From: Kordia sp.
GTDB taxonomy: Bacteria; Bacteroidota; Bacteroidia; Flavobacteriales; Flavobacteriaceae
Direction: 5' to 3'
Assembly: GCF_022447245.1 (NCBI RefSeq)
Contig: NZ_JAKVBC010000001.1
Span: 186,001-250,000 of the forward strand
Length of the DNA stretch: 64,000 nucleotides
Shown: positions 1-9,041 of the stretch, piece after piece
How the letters are laid out: each line of letters begins with the position of its first letter
Numbering within the stretch: the first letter of the stretch is position 1
The notes under the pieces: model-generated
Databases searched by the model: none
What the model saw: only the letters and a program-made list of their open reading frames with translations
What the model was told of the DNA's origin: nothing
Translations under genes and position numbers: made by a program

Positions 1-1
1 A

Positions 2-193
2 ATTGCTGATTTTAATAACATCGCTAGAGGAAGTAGTTACTACACTAGTGCATTTTTCTATTTAGGGGAAATCTACATAAAAAAAGGGGATGTAAGTAAA
101 GCTTGCACCTATTTTCAAAAAGCTGTCGATTTAGGAAATATAAGCGCACAAGAGAATACAATTAAATATTGCAAAGAGCTTTCTAAAAAATAA
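2..193 (+). CDS. C-terminal end of a TPR/Sel1-like repeat protein (partial)
   Basis: Only the last 63 codons are inside the window; the reading frame is open from base 2 to the TAA at 191-193. The residues show a helix-turn-helix repeat (YLGEIYIKKGDVSKACTYFQ, then KAVDLGN) typical of tetratricopeptide or Sel1-like repeats, which act as protein-protein interaction scaffolds. The C-terminus is lysine-rich. Nothing of the N-terminus is visible, so localisation and any additional domain are unknown. Confidence 0.7.
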   Translation: MADFNNIARGSSYYTSAFFYLGEIYIKKGDVSKACTYFQKAVDLGNISAQENTIKYCKELSKK

Positions 194-229
194 AATCGCT
201 ATTTTTTTACTGGACGTCTAAGAATAGAC

Positions 230-641
230 ATGAAAAAACAACTCAGAAACGCTAAAATTTTCATCTTAATTTTTCACGGCATTATCGTTATTACTGCAGG
301 GCAGGGCATGGAATGGCAATTTTGGGCATTACAGATGTACTTTTTCCATGTTTTCTATTCCGAGGAGAATTGCAATTTAATAGTTTTGAAAATTTAATTC
401 CTTGGGCAATACTAAGCTCATTTTTAGGAAAGATATCCATTCTTATAAGCTTATTTAGAATACAATCACTATGGAAGCGTGGCTTATGATCTTTGGACTA
501 GTATTGTTACTATTTCCCTATCTGAGTATTGTTTCCTCAGATCAAATATCAGCTACGAGTATATCAGTTCTTTCTGGAGTTCGGTTTCTATTATACTTTG
601 GACGTGTTGTCTATTTAATGTATCAATCAAAAACTAGATAA
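230..641 (+). pseudogene. Degraded small integral membrane protein gene
   Basis: A start at 230 (MKKQLRNAKIFILIFHGIIV) opens a hydrophobic reading frame that runs out at about 395 in a TAA. A second hydrophobic stretch continues in another frame (LGITDVLFPCFLFRGEL, about 326-489). A third frame, 471-641, encodes MEAWLMIFGLVLLLFPYLSI followed by another membrane helix. The pieces are hydrophobic, adjacent and co-oriented, so they look like one small membrane protein broken by frameshifts. I do not recognise the family. The alternative is that the last 56-codon piece is a separate small membrane protein. Confidence 0.45.
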
Positions 642-650
642 AATTTCATT

Positions 651-860
651 GGAAAGCTTGTTGCAGCTTTGCAGGAACGTTTCAAACACGTTGGAAAGCT
701 TGTCGCACGTGTGCAGGAACGTTTCGAAACTTCCCAAAAGCTTGTTGCACGTCTGCGAGACGCTTTTGTAAGCTCCCGAAACCATGTTGCAGCGTTGCGA
801 GACGTTTTTGTAAGTTCCCGAAAGCTTGCCACAGTGCTGCGAGAAGGCTTCGGGAACATT
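651..860 (+). repeat. Five imperfect 42-bp tandem repeats
   Basis: Five contiguous units of exactly 42 bp start at 651, 693, 735, 777 and 819, each resembling GGAAAGCTTGTTGCACGT followed by TGCAGGAACGTTTC or TGCGAGACGTTTTT. Because 42 is a multiple of three, the array is open in one frame on each strand. On the plus strand, 669-890 (TTG start) would encode a 14-residue repeat of the form KLVARLRDAFVSSR, which has two heptads per unit. On the minus strand, 623-859 would give a Ser/Thr/Arg-rich repeat. The plus frame lies directly in phase with the stop of the upstream decayed membrane gene. Base composition is visibly more GC-rich than the flanks. Whether it is translated is unknown. Confidence 0.85.
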
Positions 861-1091
861 TTTATTGTGAATTCTTCAAAAAAACACTAAAAAATGAACA
901 CTTTATTGAAAATTCCTCAAAACAGTGATTTTCATACAAATACTAAAAAATAGCTGATTCCCATCATAAAACATATTTTTTGACATTTCATCGCAATATA
1001 ACTGCATTACATCGATAGTATTTTGTAAATCAGTTTTTTGAAACAAGGAATGGTTAAGATTTAATTTTTCTTTGTGGAAAATCATACAGTT

Positions 1092-4067
1092 ATGAAATGC
1101 CCTAAACAAATAACTTTGATACTACTTTCTTTTATAGGTCTCAACTGTTTTGCCCAAACAGGACCTGGAGGAGTAGGAACTAATAATGGAACTTCAGATC
1201 TTGTAATGTGGTACCGAACAGACAATGCCATTACCACCAGTGGAAGCAATGTGATCGCTTGGACAAACTCAGCAGGATACAGTGAACACGACATGACACA
1301 AAATGGAGGTACAAATCCACAATTAATTTCAAGATCGCTGAACGGTTATGATGAAATACAGTTTAATGCTGCAGGAATTTTACAAACAGGACAAAATTTA
1401 ACGACCAGTAATTTTGTAACCAATCAGGCATCATCGTATATATATGCTAAAGCAAATTCCATTACATCTTCTTGGCCATATTCAACATTGCCACACCAAG
1501 CACAACGCTTTTCTTGTCACATACCTTGGTCAAACGGTATCGTTTATTATGATATTGGACAATGTTGTAGTGCATCTGCCAGAATTCAAGTAGGCGGACA
1601 ATCAAACTTAACAAGTTATTCATTATGGTCCTATGATGCCAATCCATCTACTGGAAAGCAATTGTATAGAAATGGAACTTTATTACAAAATAGAGCAAAT
1701 ACCACAACCTATTCAACACATGCTTCACACCGATTTGGCTTAGGTGATAATTTTAGAGGAAACATGACGGAAGTAATTATCTTTAAAAACAAGGTAAATA
1801 CAGCACAGCGTTTAATTATTGACAATTATTTATCAGCAAAATACGGTCAGTCATTGGCTGCAAACGATTTATACTTTCAAGACAATACTGGAAACGGAAA
1901 CTTTGATCATGATGTAGCAGGAATTGGTCAGGCTTCTGACGGAACCAACCATACAGATTCTAGAGGAACTGGAATTGTACGCATCAACTCACCTTCTGCC
2001 CTTTCTAATGGAGATTTCCTTTTTTGGGGAGAAGAAACCAAAGATCCAACGTATGATTTTACCGTAAATACAACAAGCTATTATGAAGAATTAAACTCTA
2101 AATGGCGTGTAAGTAAGGTAAATGATTTAGGAACGGTAACTGTTGCTTTTGATATTTCAGGAATCAATTTGTCAGGAAAACAAAGCTGTCAACCATTGCA
2201 ATTCGTAGTTGATAATGATGTTAACTTTGGCTCGCCAACGGTGTATACTCTAACTATCTCAGGAACTACCGCTACAGCAACAGGTGTATCTTTTGCAGAT
2301 GGTGATTATTTTACACTTCGTTATTTAGATCAAATTGTATGGGATGGAACTTCTTTTTTTAATGGCGCTGGCGCCGGAAATGCACCAGACAACACGAATG
2401 AATGTTTAAAACTTACTGTAAAATCAGGCGCTTCTGGAACGCTTACGTTTGATGCACATGTTCGTGAAGTTGAAGTAGAAAATGGGGGAGCAATCATTGT
2501 AGCAGATGGAATTTTATTAGAAATAGAAAACCAAGTGAAAATTGATGGAACCATTGACTTGGTGGGAGAAGCACAGTTGATTCAAAATCATACAAATGCA
2601 ACTTCCAACTCTGGAACAGGAACATTACGAATGCGTCAACAAGGAACGGCGAATTTGAATAATTATAATTATTGGAGTGCGCCAGTAAATAGAAATGGTT
2701 CATGGCAAATTGGGTATTTGGAAGATACCAATGGCGTGGTCAACTTTACCAATGCCTTTGATGCTAATCCAAATACATCTCCAATTACTTTGAGTAACCG
2801 TTGGTTGTATGATTTTAATGCAGTTTCAGGGGAATATACAGGTTGGAATTTCTTATCGCCAACTGACAATCTAACACCAGGTAGAGGCTATACCATGAAA
2901 GGTTCAGGGACTGCTGCTACAGAACAAGAATATGTATTTAGAGGAATTCCAAACGATGGAAACTATAGTTATACCGTAACTGCAAATAACGATTTCTTAA
3001 TCGGGAATCCGTATCCATCTGCCTTAAATGCTAAACAATTTATTACAGATAACTTATCTGTTATTGATGGAACCTTGTATTTCTGGGAACACTTCGCTAC
3101 AAATGACAGTCATAATACTGCTTATTACGAAGGTGGATATGCTACCTATAACCTCATGATGTCTTTACCTGCCATTGCAGATGACTCAGGTTTGAGTTGT
3201 GTAATTGGAGTTGCTTCCAAAGATAAACCAACGGCAAATATTGCTGTAGGGCAAGGATTCTTTGTTACTATTGAGAATCCTGGTTCCTTAGTATTCAACA
3301 ACAACCAACGAATCTTTGCTAAGGAGTCTGACGATTCTAGTATTTTTTACAGAAGCGAAACCATTCCAACTAAAAACGCAACAACAACTTCGGATAATCG
3401 CATGAAAGTTTGGTTGGCATTTACAGAGCCAGCGGAACACAAAAGAGTGATTGGATTTGGCTATGACGAGCATGCTACAGACGGATATGACAAAGGTTTT
3501 GATGCTAAAACATACGACGATCAAAGAAATGAATTGTACTGGATTTTAGGCGAAAACAAACTATCTATTTTAGCATTGCCGCAATTTGATGATACCGCAG
3601 CATTAAAGTTAGGAATCAAAACAGCAGCGACGGGCACTTATACATTTGGTATAGAAGACTCTGAAAATGTTCCAGATGATGTTACTATCTATTTAAAAGA
3701 CAGTGTAACGGATACTTATTACAATCTTTCTGCGGGAGACGCTGAAATTAGTTTGGATGCTATTATTGAAAAAGAACGATTTAGCATCGTATTTCAAGAA
3801 GGTGGTACGTTAAGCATCAATAATGAAGTAGCTACCGATGATATTCGCTTGGTACACGATACCAACGCACAGGTATTGACGTTACAAAACCTACAAGAAA
3901 ACGAAATAACGCAGCTATCAATTTACAATATGGTAGGACAACAAGTATTGGACAAAAAAGGATCAGCTGCCACCACACAAGTTAACATACTCACATTTAG
4001 TACAGGCGTATATATCCTCAAACTAAAAACGAATAAAGGAGATAAGAGTTTTAAGTTTATCAGATGA
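1092..4067 (+). CDS. T9SS-secreted LamG-like (DUF8202-type) surface protein
   Basis: An exported protein of about 991 residues. I start it at the ATG at 1092 rather than the in-frame GTG at 1074, because this gives a clean signal peptide (MKCPKQITLILLSFIGLNCF, then AQ). The mature N-terminus (TGPGGVGTNNGTSDLVMWYR) matches the DUF8202 concanavalin/LamG-like domains common in flavobacterial cell-surface proteins, spanning roughly residues 25-260. The middle is beta-rich and repetitive. The last 75 residues form a T9SS type A sorting domain, with YNMVGQQVL and a terminal YILKLKTNKGDKSFKFIR. The protein is therefore predicted to cross the outer membrane by the type IX system and be released or anchored. 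The ligand or substrate is unknown. Confidence 0.85.
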   Translation: MKCPKQITLILLSFIGLNCFAQTGPGGVGTNNGTSDLVMWYRTDNAITTSGSNVIAWTNSAGYSEHDMTQNGGTNPQLISRSLNGYDEIQFNAAGILQTGQNLTTSNFVTNQASSYIYAKANSITSSWPYSTLPHQAQRFSCHIPWSNGIVYYDIGQCCSASARIQVGGQSNLTSYSLWSYDANPSTGKQLYRNGTLLQNRANTTTYSTHASHRFGLGDNFRGNMTEVIIFKNKVNTAQRLIIDNYLSAKYGQSLAANDLYFQDNTGNGNFDHDVAGIGQASDGTNHTDSRGTGIVRINSPSALSNGDFLFWGEETKDPTYDFTVNTTSYYEELNSKWRVSKVNDLGTVTVAFDISGINLSGKQSCQPLQFVVDNDVNFGSPTVYTLTISGTTATATGVSFADGDYFTLRYLDQIVWDGTSFFNGAGAGNAPDNTNECLKLTVKSGASGTLTFDAHVREVEVENGGAIIVADGILLEIENQVKIDGTIDLVGEAQLIQNHTNATSNSGTGTLRMRQQGTANLNNYNYWSAPVNRNGSWQIGYLEDTNGVVNFTNAFDANPNTSPITLSNRWLYDFNAVSGEYTGWNFLSPTDNLTPGRGYTMKGSGTAATEQEYVFRGIPNDGNYSYTVTANNDFLIGNPYPSALNAKQFITDNLSVIDGTLYFWEHFATNDSHNTAYYEGGYATYNLMMSLPAIADDSGLSCVIGVASKDKPTANIAVGQGFFVTIENPGSLVFNNNQRIFAKESDDSSIFYRSETIPTKNATTTSDNRMKVWLAFTEPAEHKRVIGFGYDEHATDGYDKGFDAKTYDDQRNELYWILGENKLSILALPQFDDTAALKLGIKTAATGTYTFGIEDSENVPDDVTIYLKDSVTDTYYNLSAGDAEISLDAIIEKERFSIVFQEGGTLSINNEVATDDIRLVHDTNAQVLTLQNLQENEITQLSIYNMVGQQVLDKKGSAATTQVNILTFSTGVYILKLKTNKGDKSFKFIR

Positions 4068-4106
4068 TAACTTTTTTTAAGTCATGAAGGGCAATGACTT
4101 TTGTAA

Positions 4107-4146
4107 AGAGCGATAAAAAAGTAGGTTTATCGCTCTTTCTTGTTTT
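4107..4146 (+). terminator. Rho-independent terminator after the T9SS protein
   Basis: Inverted repeat AGAGCGATAAA (4107-4117) and TTTATCGCTCT (4126-4136), an 11-bp perfect stem, followed by TTCTTGTTTTT. Confidence 0.8.
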
Positions 4147-4246
4147 TATATAGTTCTGTTTTGTAGGTGGTTTATGTTGCTTTACGGGAAACCGTATTGA
4201 GTATTTATAATGTTTGGTTTACGTTTATGAAAAATAAGAGGAATTA

Positions 4247-5028
4247 TTGTTAAACATATATTACCCACTACCTAAAAAAATTAGTACTTCGAAAGAAATA
4301 ATAGAAAAATTATCAGAATTGAAAGCAGATAATTCAATTTCGAGTTATCCTCACATAAAAAATATTCTAAAAAATCAACGAATTTCTATAGCCTGTACTG
4401 AAGTAAAACCTTTTAAATTAATTAGGTATCGAAGGTGAAATGAATCTGGTAAAGGGCTTTTCAATTGTAATGATAACGAAAATCGAAACATTGGAATTAC
4501 ATAAATAGTATCAGTGTTTCGTGGAAATACAAATAGTGAAGAAGAAGTTTTAACTATTGGAGCTTGGGAGGTTAAAGAGAATTTGACATTAGCTATGATA
4601 CTTCCAAGTGGCCAGATTATTGGAAACAATGAAGACTTTGATATGATGAAAGAAGATTTTAATCGCTTTGAAAAAAGTCCAGAATTTGAAGATTTAAAAA
4701 TTTTCAATGAATTTTTAGAGAATGAATTTACCCTTGATATCAAAAAGCATAAATCTAATTATAAAATTTTTTGTGCTTTAACAATATATATAAAAGAGCA
4801 AATACCAGAAATAGATGGGATTATGTATGCGAGTGTAAAATCAGAATACAGAGGAGTGAATATAGTTCTCTGCCAGAAGTTGTAGATGAAAAATTAGAAT
4901 TTATTGCTGCCCGAAAATCCGTTTTCAAAAAGAAAAAGACCAAAACATTTGTTGAGCAAGAAATAGTAGAAAGTGTTAGTTATGATAAAGACAAAGACAA
5001 AATTGATTGGGGAATGGTCAGAGAGTAA
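4247..5028 (+). pseudogene. Broken RES-domain (NAD-degrading toxin family) gene
   Basis: One continuous frame from about 4247 reads through in-frame stops at 4436-4438 (TGA) and 4502-4504 (TAA), then continues from 4505 as a conserved-looking region (LTIGAWEVKENLTLAMILPS) that ends at 4885. A single missing base near 4871 then shifts the frame: VNIVLC joins PEVVDEKLEFIAAR in the next frame, which ends at 5028. The pieces IDGIMYASVKSEYRGVNIVL and PEVVDEKL match the C-terminal part of long RES-family proteins, where a DGI.YPSV....G.NI motif is typical. Intact RES proteins act on NAD. Here at least three lesions make it a pseudogene. No Xre-type antitoxin partner is visible next to it. Confidence 0.6.
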
Positions 5029-5384
5029 CACTGTGTGTAAAAACATAGTAAATAAGTGTTAAATGAAAGGTTCTTGCTTATTTGCAAAACCGTCAAATTT
5101 GACTCTTTGTTAATTCGAAAAGTTAGTGTCTTTTTATACGCTACGTTTCATATACAAGACCGTTGCACAAAACTTTAACAAACATTGTTGAGTAAAATAT
5201 TGAAAAAAATACTTCTAACGGAATTGCATTCTCTTATGAGAAAACTGACTTAAATTTATTATTGATTAAATTAGTGGGTAATCTTTTTCAAGAAGTAAAA
5301 GAATAAAAGCATTACTTTCCCAAACCACCTGTTAACATCCCAACCAAATCCAACACTAATACATAACCCATAAAATGTATTATC
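5029..5384. other. Intergenic stretch, no intact gene
   Basis: This 356-bp gap is AT-rich. It holds one short open stretch at about 5211-5306 (SNGIAFSYEKTDLNLLLIKL and on to a TAA) that looks like the tail of a lost gene, but no start codon or partner was found. I see no clear promoter or terminator in it. Confidence 0.4.
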
Positions 5385-8300
5385 TTGGAAAACGACTATT
5401 CACGCAGACTCTTTTTTAAACAACTTATGCTTGGGAGTTTAGGACTTTATTTGCTTCCTACACTTCATTCTTGCAGTGACGAGGAAAAACCACTAAACTT
5501 AACGCCTGGAAAAGGTGCAGCGCCTTTTAATGTATGGCAAGAAATTATTGAAGCACTTGGGTATAGCTCGGATAATTTGCCTGCTTTGCGCAAGCATATA
5601 GTTGCTACCAAAGATCCCAAACAAATTACGGAGTTTGTGTTGAAAAGCTTATGTATCGTCCCGCATCATAAAAATTATTTTGGGTATAAATTTTCCAATC
5701 AAGTCTTGTATGGGACTGAAGTAGCACTTCGAACAGGTATTGCTTCTCCACGTGAAAAAGCAGAAATTTTAAAAGATATGTTGATTGAAGCGGGTTTTGA
5801 AGCTCGTGTAGTTTCTGAACATATTCCGTTGACAGAAAGTGAAGTAAAAGATATTTTATTCAAACAAAAAAAGGTTGATTTTCAACCCAATATTCCTAAA
5901 AGTCAATACAAAGACTGGCAACAAAGATTAGGGCTTGGCGCTTCTAAAAATGTGGAATATATGGCGGATATTTCCACAGAAGCCGAGCAATTGGCACAAA
6001 GCTTATTAGATCAACTAAGCGAAGAACAGAAACAAACAGAAGACACTTTAAAATATAAATTTAATGCAGATCAAATTCCTGCTGTCGTTTATACAAAAGA
6101 CGGAACAGAAGAGCTAATTCATGTGTTTGATGCTTCGATTCCTTTTGGAGAAGCACATCCTAAAAACCCTTCTAAAAAGTTTGGACGCATTGCACGGTTT
6201 GAAAATCCAGATGAAGGTTTCAAGGTTACACTGAGTTATAGAACCGCTTTTCATACTTCTGAAAAAAAGCCATTACTTACAGGAACTTGGAAAGCTTCTC
6301 AGCTTGTTGGAAATCAATTAAAAGTAGGTTTTTTAAACAATATGTCTTTTGAAGATTCGGTATTAAAAACCGTTTCTGATATTTCAAGTTTTACGCCTGT
6401 AATGTCATTACAAGACTTGGATAAAGACGAAGCCTATTTGGAAGAGCATTCATTCTTAGGCGAACCGATCAATCTTACGGCAGAAAAACTCATCAATCCA
6501 ACATTTGCAATCATCCAAGAAGACAAAGCAAAACGAGCGAGTAAAGCCAAAGAAATTGTTACGATAGACGTAAAAGCAAATCCAAAAACCTATCCAACAG
6601 TTAGTGTAGAACTCACGCCCAAAGACAAAGACGGAAATATTGTAGAAGGATTGTTAGCGAACGATTTTTCCATCCAAGACAATGGCAAAGACGTACAAGG
6701 ATACCTTACGCAAAATAAAATGGCGCCTAAAATTCTGTTTATGTTCGACACTTCTTTGAGTATGCCAAGTGAATACCGAGGTGCAGGAGCCGAGAAGTTT
6801 CAAACAAATTTGGAATCAGCCATAAAAGAAGTATATCCAAATGCGATTGTGAATCATAAAGAAACAGGTTCTAATATTTATACAAGCCATCTAAAAGCAG
6901 CGCACCAAGATTATGACTTGATATTATATGCTACCGATGGTGATAACGCTGACAAATTTAATCACGCAACCACACAAATTTTTACACAAGGGCCAAAAAC
7001 ATTGTACATCAAAATGTATAATTCTTATAACCCCGAGTATACAGCCGTAGAGGATATTGCAAAAAACACAGGCGCTGAAGTTGTAGATGGCAAAGACCAA
7101 ACAGCAACCGTTTCCGAAATTGTTGCTTACTTGAAAACCTTGCCGTTACCTGTGTATAAATTCAATTATAGTTCGTTTGACATTGATAAACCACATACGG
7201 TAAAAGTTAGTGTTGTAGCCACCAAAAAAACTGGGCAAAGTGACTTTACATTTTCCCCCTTGTTAGACGAAGGACTTGGCAATAGAATTATAGGATTGTA
7301 TTTGGACATACAAATTAGTTACGATCGAAAATATAGCAGAGTGTTAGCAGGTTGGGATCCAAATACTTCGGATACACCTACCGCAGCAATGGCAAAAGAA
7401 GTACATGAATGTATGCTTGGGAATAGTGTGATTAGTTTTGAAAGAGAAGGCGCATCAACTTCCATCAGATTAGCAGAGTATTTAAAAGCAATGATGAGTA
7501 ACCAAGAGTGGTTTGAGGCACAAAAAGCAGGTGATACCAAAAAGGCGTTGGAAGCTTTGGCGAAAGGAGTTCATACCTATCCGCAAATACTATTGTCTTT
7601 AATGCAACCTTTAGAGAATGCATTTACAAAAGATACCATTACCTATCCAGCAGGATATCGAATTGGAATTTTAAAAACCAAACCAGGACTATACAGCGCA
7701 ACGAGTATTTCTTCTTTTGATTATGTGCGAAGTTCCAACTATGTAACCATCACTAAAAACAACCAAAACTCTTTTTCAGAAACGGCAAAAAAGACGGCAC
7801 AATTTGCACTGCTTGAAGGCAAGATTTTTGAAAACAGTACGCTTCAAAATTTACAAGGAAAACCTTTGGTTGTAAATACTTCAGAAGCTTATAAAGAAGC
7901 GCTACGTGATCGGAACTTTGGAGAAAATTTAGGTTACTATAGAAGATATATCAACAGAGGACACGAATTTAAGTTTGTGGATATTGAGTCAAAATCCAAA
8001 TCATACTGGTCCATGCATCCTAAAACGGGTGAATTGTATGGTGTGTTACCCGATCAAACAGGTGGCGGAACGCAGACCATAAAAGAACAACTACTTGCCT
8101 TAAAGGAAGTGATGAAGCAATATGAAATACTTTATGCGCAGTTAGGAATGGCAGCACTCGCTAGTGGTTCTGGTGTCATGGTTGGTATTGCAACGGTATA
8201 TTCCAAAACACTCGTTAAACTTATTGCTTTTGCCACAGAATCTGTCATTATCATGGATGCTAACTTAAAAGACATTAATGGAAAATTAGATCTCGCTTTG

Positions 8301-8438
8301 CAGGAACTTGCCTGCTCTATTGCCAAAGAGATTGTGTATACGGTTTTTGGCATCTTTGGTCAGGTTGCATCCGGATTGGAAAACCTAATTGGCATGATGG
8401 GCGGTAGTTTTTCATTTGCGCCTTGTCCTTCGTTGTAA
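5385..8438 (+). CDS. Tat-exported lipoprotein with transglutaminase-like and vWA domains
   Basis: A 1017-residue protein. The only start compatible with the N-terminus is the TTG at 5385; an in-frame stop lies at 5364. The first residues carry a twin-arginine signal (SRRLFFKQLMLGSLGLYLLP) running into a lipobox (LHSC), so it should be exported folded and lipidated. Residues about 110-160 resemble a transglutaminase-like fold (PREKAEILKDMLIEAGFEAR). Residues about 445-600 form a von Willebrand A domain with an intact MIDAS DxSxS (DTSLSMP, Asp455) and a later ATDGD. The C-terminus has a hydrophobic Ala/Gly-rich helical region. It is likely a surface or periplasmic adhesion or scaffold protein with divalent-metal-dependent binding; substrate and partner are unknown. 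Confidence 0.65.
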   Translation: MENDYSRRLFFKQLMLGSLGLYLLPTLHSCSDEEKPLNLTPGKGAAPFNVWQEIIEALGYSSDNLPALRKHIVATKDPKQITEFVLKSLCIVPHHKNYFGYKFSNQVLYGTEVALRTGIASPREKAEILKDMLIEAGFEARVVSEHIPLTESEVKDILFKQKKVDFQPNIPKSQYKDWQQRLGLGASKNVEYMADISTEAEQLAQSLLDQLSEEQKQTEDTLKYKFNADQIPAVVYTKDGTEELIHVFDASIPFGEAHPKNPSKKFGRIARFENPDEGFKVTLSYRTAFHTSEKKPLLTGTWKASQLVGNQLKVGFLNNMSFEDSVLKTVSDISSFTPVMSLQDLDKDEAYLEEHSFLGEPINLTAEKLINPTFAIIQEDKAKRASKAKEIVTIDVKANPKTYPTVSVELTPKDKDGNIVEGLLANDFSIQDNGKDVQGYLTQNKMAPKILFMFDTSLSMPSEYRGAGAEKFQTNLESAIKEVYPNAIVNHKETGSNIYTSHLKAAHQDYDLILYATDGDNADKFNHATTQIFTQGPKTLYIKMYNSYNPEYTAVEDIAKNTGAEVVDGKDQTATVSEIVAYLKTLPLPVYKFNYSSFDIDKPHTVKVSVVATKKTGQSDFTFSPLLDEGLGNRIIGLYLDIQISYDRKYSRVLAGWDPNTSDTPTAAMAKEVHECMLGNSVISFEREGASTSIRLAEYLKAMMSNQEWFEAQKAGDTKKALEALAKGVHTYPQILLSLMQPLENAFTKDTITYPAGYRIGILKTKPGLYSATSISSFDYVRSSNYVTITKNNQNSFSETAKKTAQFALLEGKIFENSTLQNLQGKPLVVNTSEAYKEALRDRNFGENLGYYRRYINRGHEFKFVDIESKSKSYWSMHPKTGELYGVLPDQTGGGTQTIKEQLLALKEVMKQYEILYAQLGMAALASGSGVMVGIATVYSKTLVKLIAFATESVIIMDANLKDINGKLDLALQELACSIAKEIVYTVFGIFGQVASGLENLIGMMGGSFSFAPCPSL

Positions 8439-8462
8439 AACTTGCTATTGATGCGTTTTTGG

Positions 8463-8474
8463 TGTAAATTTACA
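8463..8474. promoter_or_regulatory. Palindrome upstream of parD-like gene, possible operator
   Basis: Perfect 12-bp palindrome TGTAAATTTACA, 20 bp before the antitoxin start codon. Ribbon-helix-helix antitoxins usually repress their own promoter at such palindromes. This is an inference from position. Confidence 0.4.
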
Positions 8475-8493
8475 TCAAAGTGCACAATATGTC

Positions 8494-8733
8494 ATGTCAC
8501 GACAAAGTATATCTTTCACAGAACCTAATGATGAATGGTTAAAAGCACAAATCAAAAACAAAGAATACACGAGTAAAAGTGAATTAGTAAATGACTTAAT
8601 TAGACAAGCTAGAAAACAACAAGCTGAAATAGATTGGATTAGAACCAAATTAGAAAAAGCCGAACAAAGCGGATTTACCTCTGATACAAAAGAACAAATA
8701 CTAGCACAGTCCAAATCATTGCTAAATGAGTAA
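8494..8733 (+). CDS. ParD-like ribbon-helix-helix antitoxin
   Basis: A 79-residue protein. The N-terminus (SISFTEPNDEWLKAQIKNKE, then YTSKSELVNDLIRQA) has the short beta strand followed by two helices of the CopG/ParD ribbon-helix-helix family. The C-terminal half is charged and probably wraps the toxin. Its stop overlaps the start of the toxin gene by 8 bp, the normal arrangement for translationally coupled toxin-antitoxin pairs. It should neutralise the downstream ParE-like toxin and repress the operon, possibly at the palindrome at 8463-8474. Confidence 0.85.
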   Translation: MSRQSISFTEPNDEWLKAQIKNKEYTSKSELVNDLIRQARKQQAEIDWIRTKLEKAEQSGFTSDTKEQILAQSKSLLNE

Positions 8734-9022
8734 ATACAAATTAAGTAATGTAGCTAAACAAGGCTTAATACGAATTCATCAGTATGGAATCCTGAAATTT
8801 GGAGTCATCCAAGCGGACAAATATTTTGATTCTTTTTTTGAATACTTCAAAATCATAGCCGAAAGACCTTATGCATTTGAATCGGTTGATTTTATTAAAA
8901 AAGGATATATATGCTGTGTATGCGGTTCTGATAGTATTTTTTATAGAATAAATAATGACATGGTAGAGATTATGGCGATTGTAGGAAGGCAAGATGCAAG
9001 CAAATTCTTTACAGATCTCTAA
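8726..9022 (+). CDS. ParE/RelE-family toxin
   Basis: A 98-residue basic protein with the RelE/ParE fold pattern: N-terminal SKYKLSNVAKQGLIRIHQYG, central ERPYAFESVDFIKKGY and C-terminal DSIFYRINNDMVEIMAIVGR, matching the YR....VEI..I.HR.D block. ParE members poison DNA gyrase; RelE members cut mRNA. Pairing with a ParD-type antitoxin favours the ParE branch, but substrate cannot be read from sequence. The length is normal and the gene appears intact. Confidence 0.8.
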   Translation: MSKYKLSNVAKQGLIRIHQYGILKFGVIQADKYFDSFFEYFKIIAERPYAFESVDFIKKGYICCVCGSDSIFYRINNDMVEIMAIVGRQDASKFFTDL

Positions 9023-9041
9023 CAATATTATTTTCCTGTTA

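Noticed and set aside
623-859. A real minus-strand gene over the 42-bp repeats
   Set aside because: The frame is open only because the unit length is divisible by three; there is no signal, domain or start context to prefer it. It is recorded under the repeat instead.
651-860. CRISPR array
   Set aside because: The 42-bp units abut directly without spacers and differ from each other, so it is a tandem repeat, not a CRISPR.
4514-4885. An independent 123-residue gene from the GTG at 4514
   Set aside because: The same frame continues upstream through two stops and the C-terminal part follows in another frame, so it is a fragment of the RES relic.
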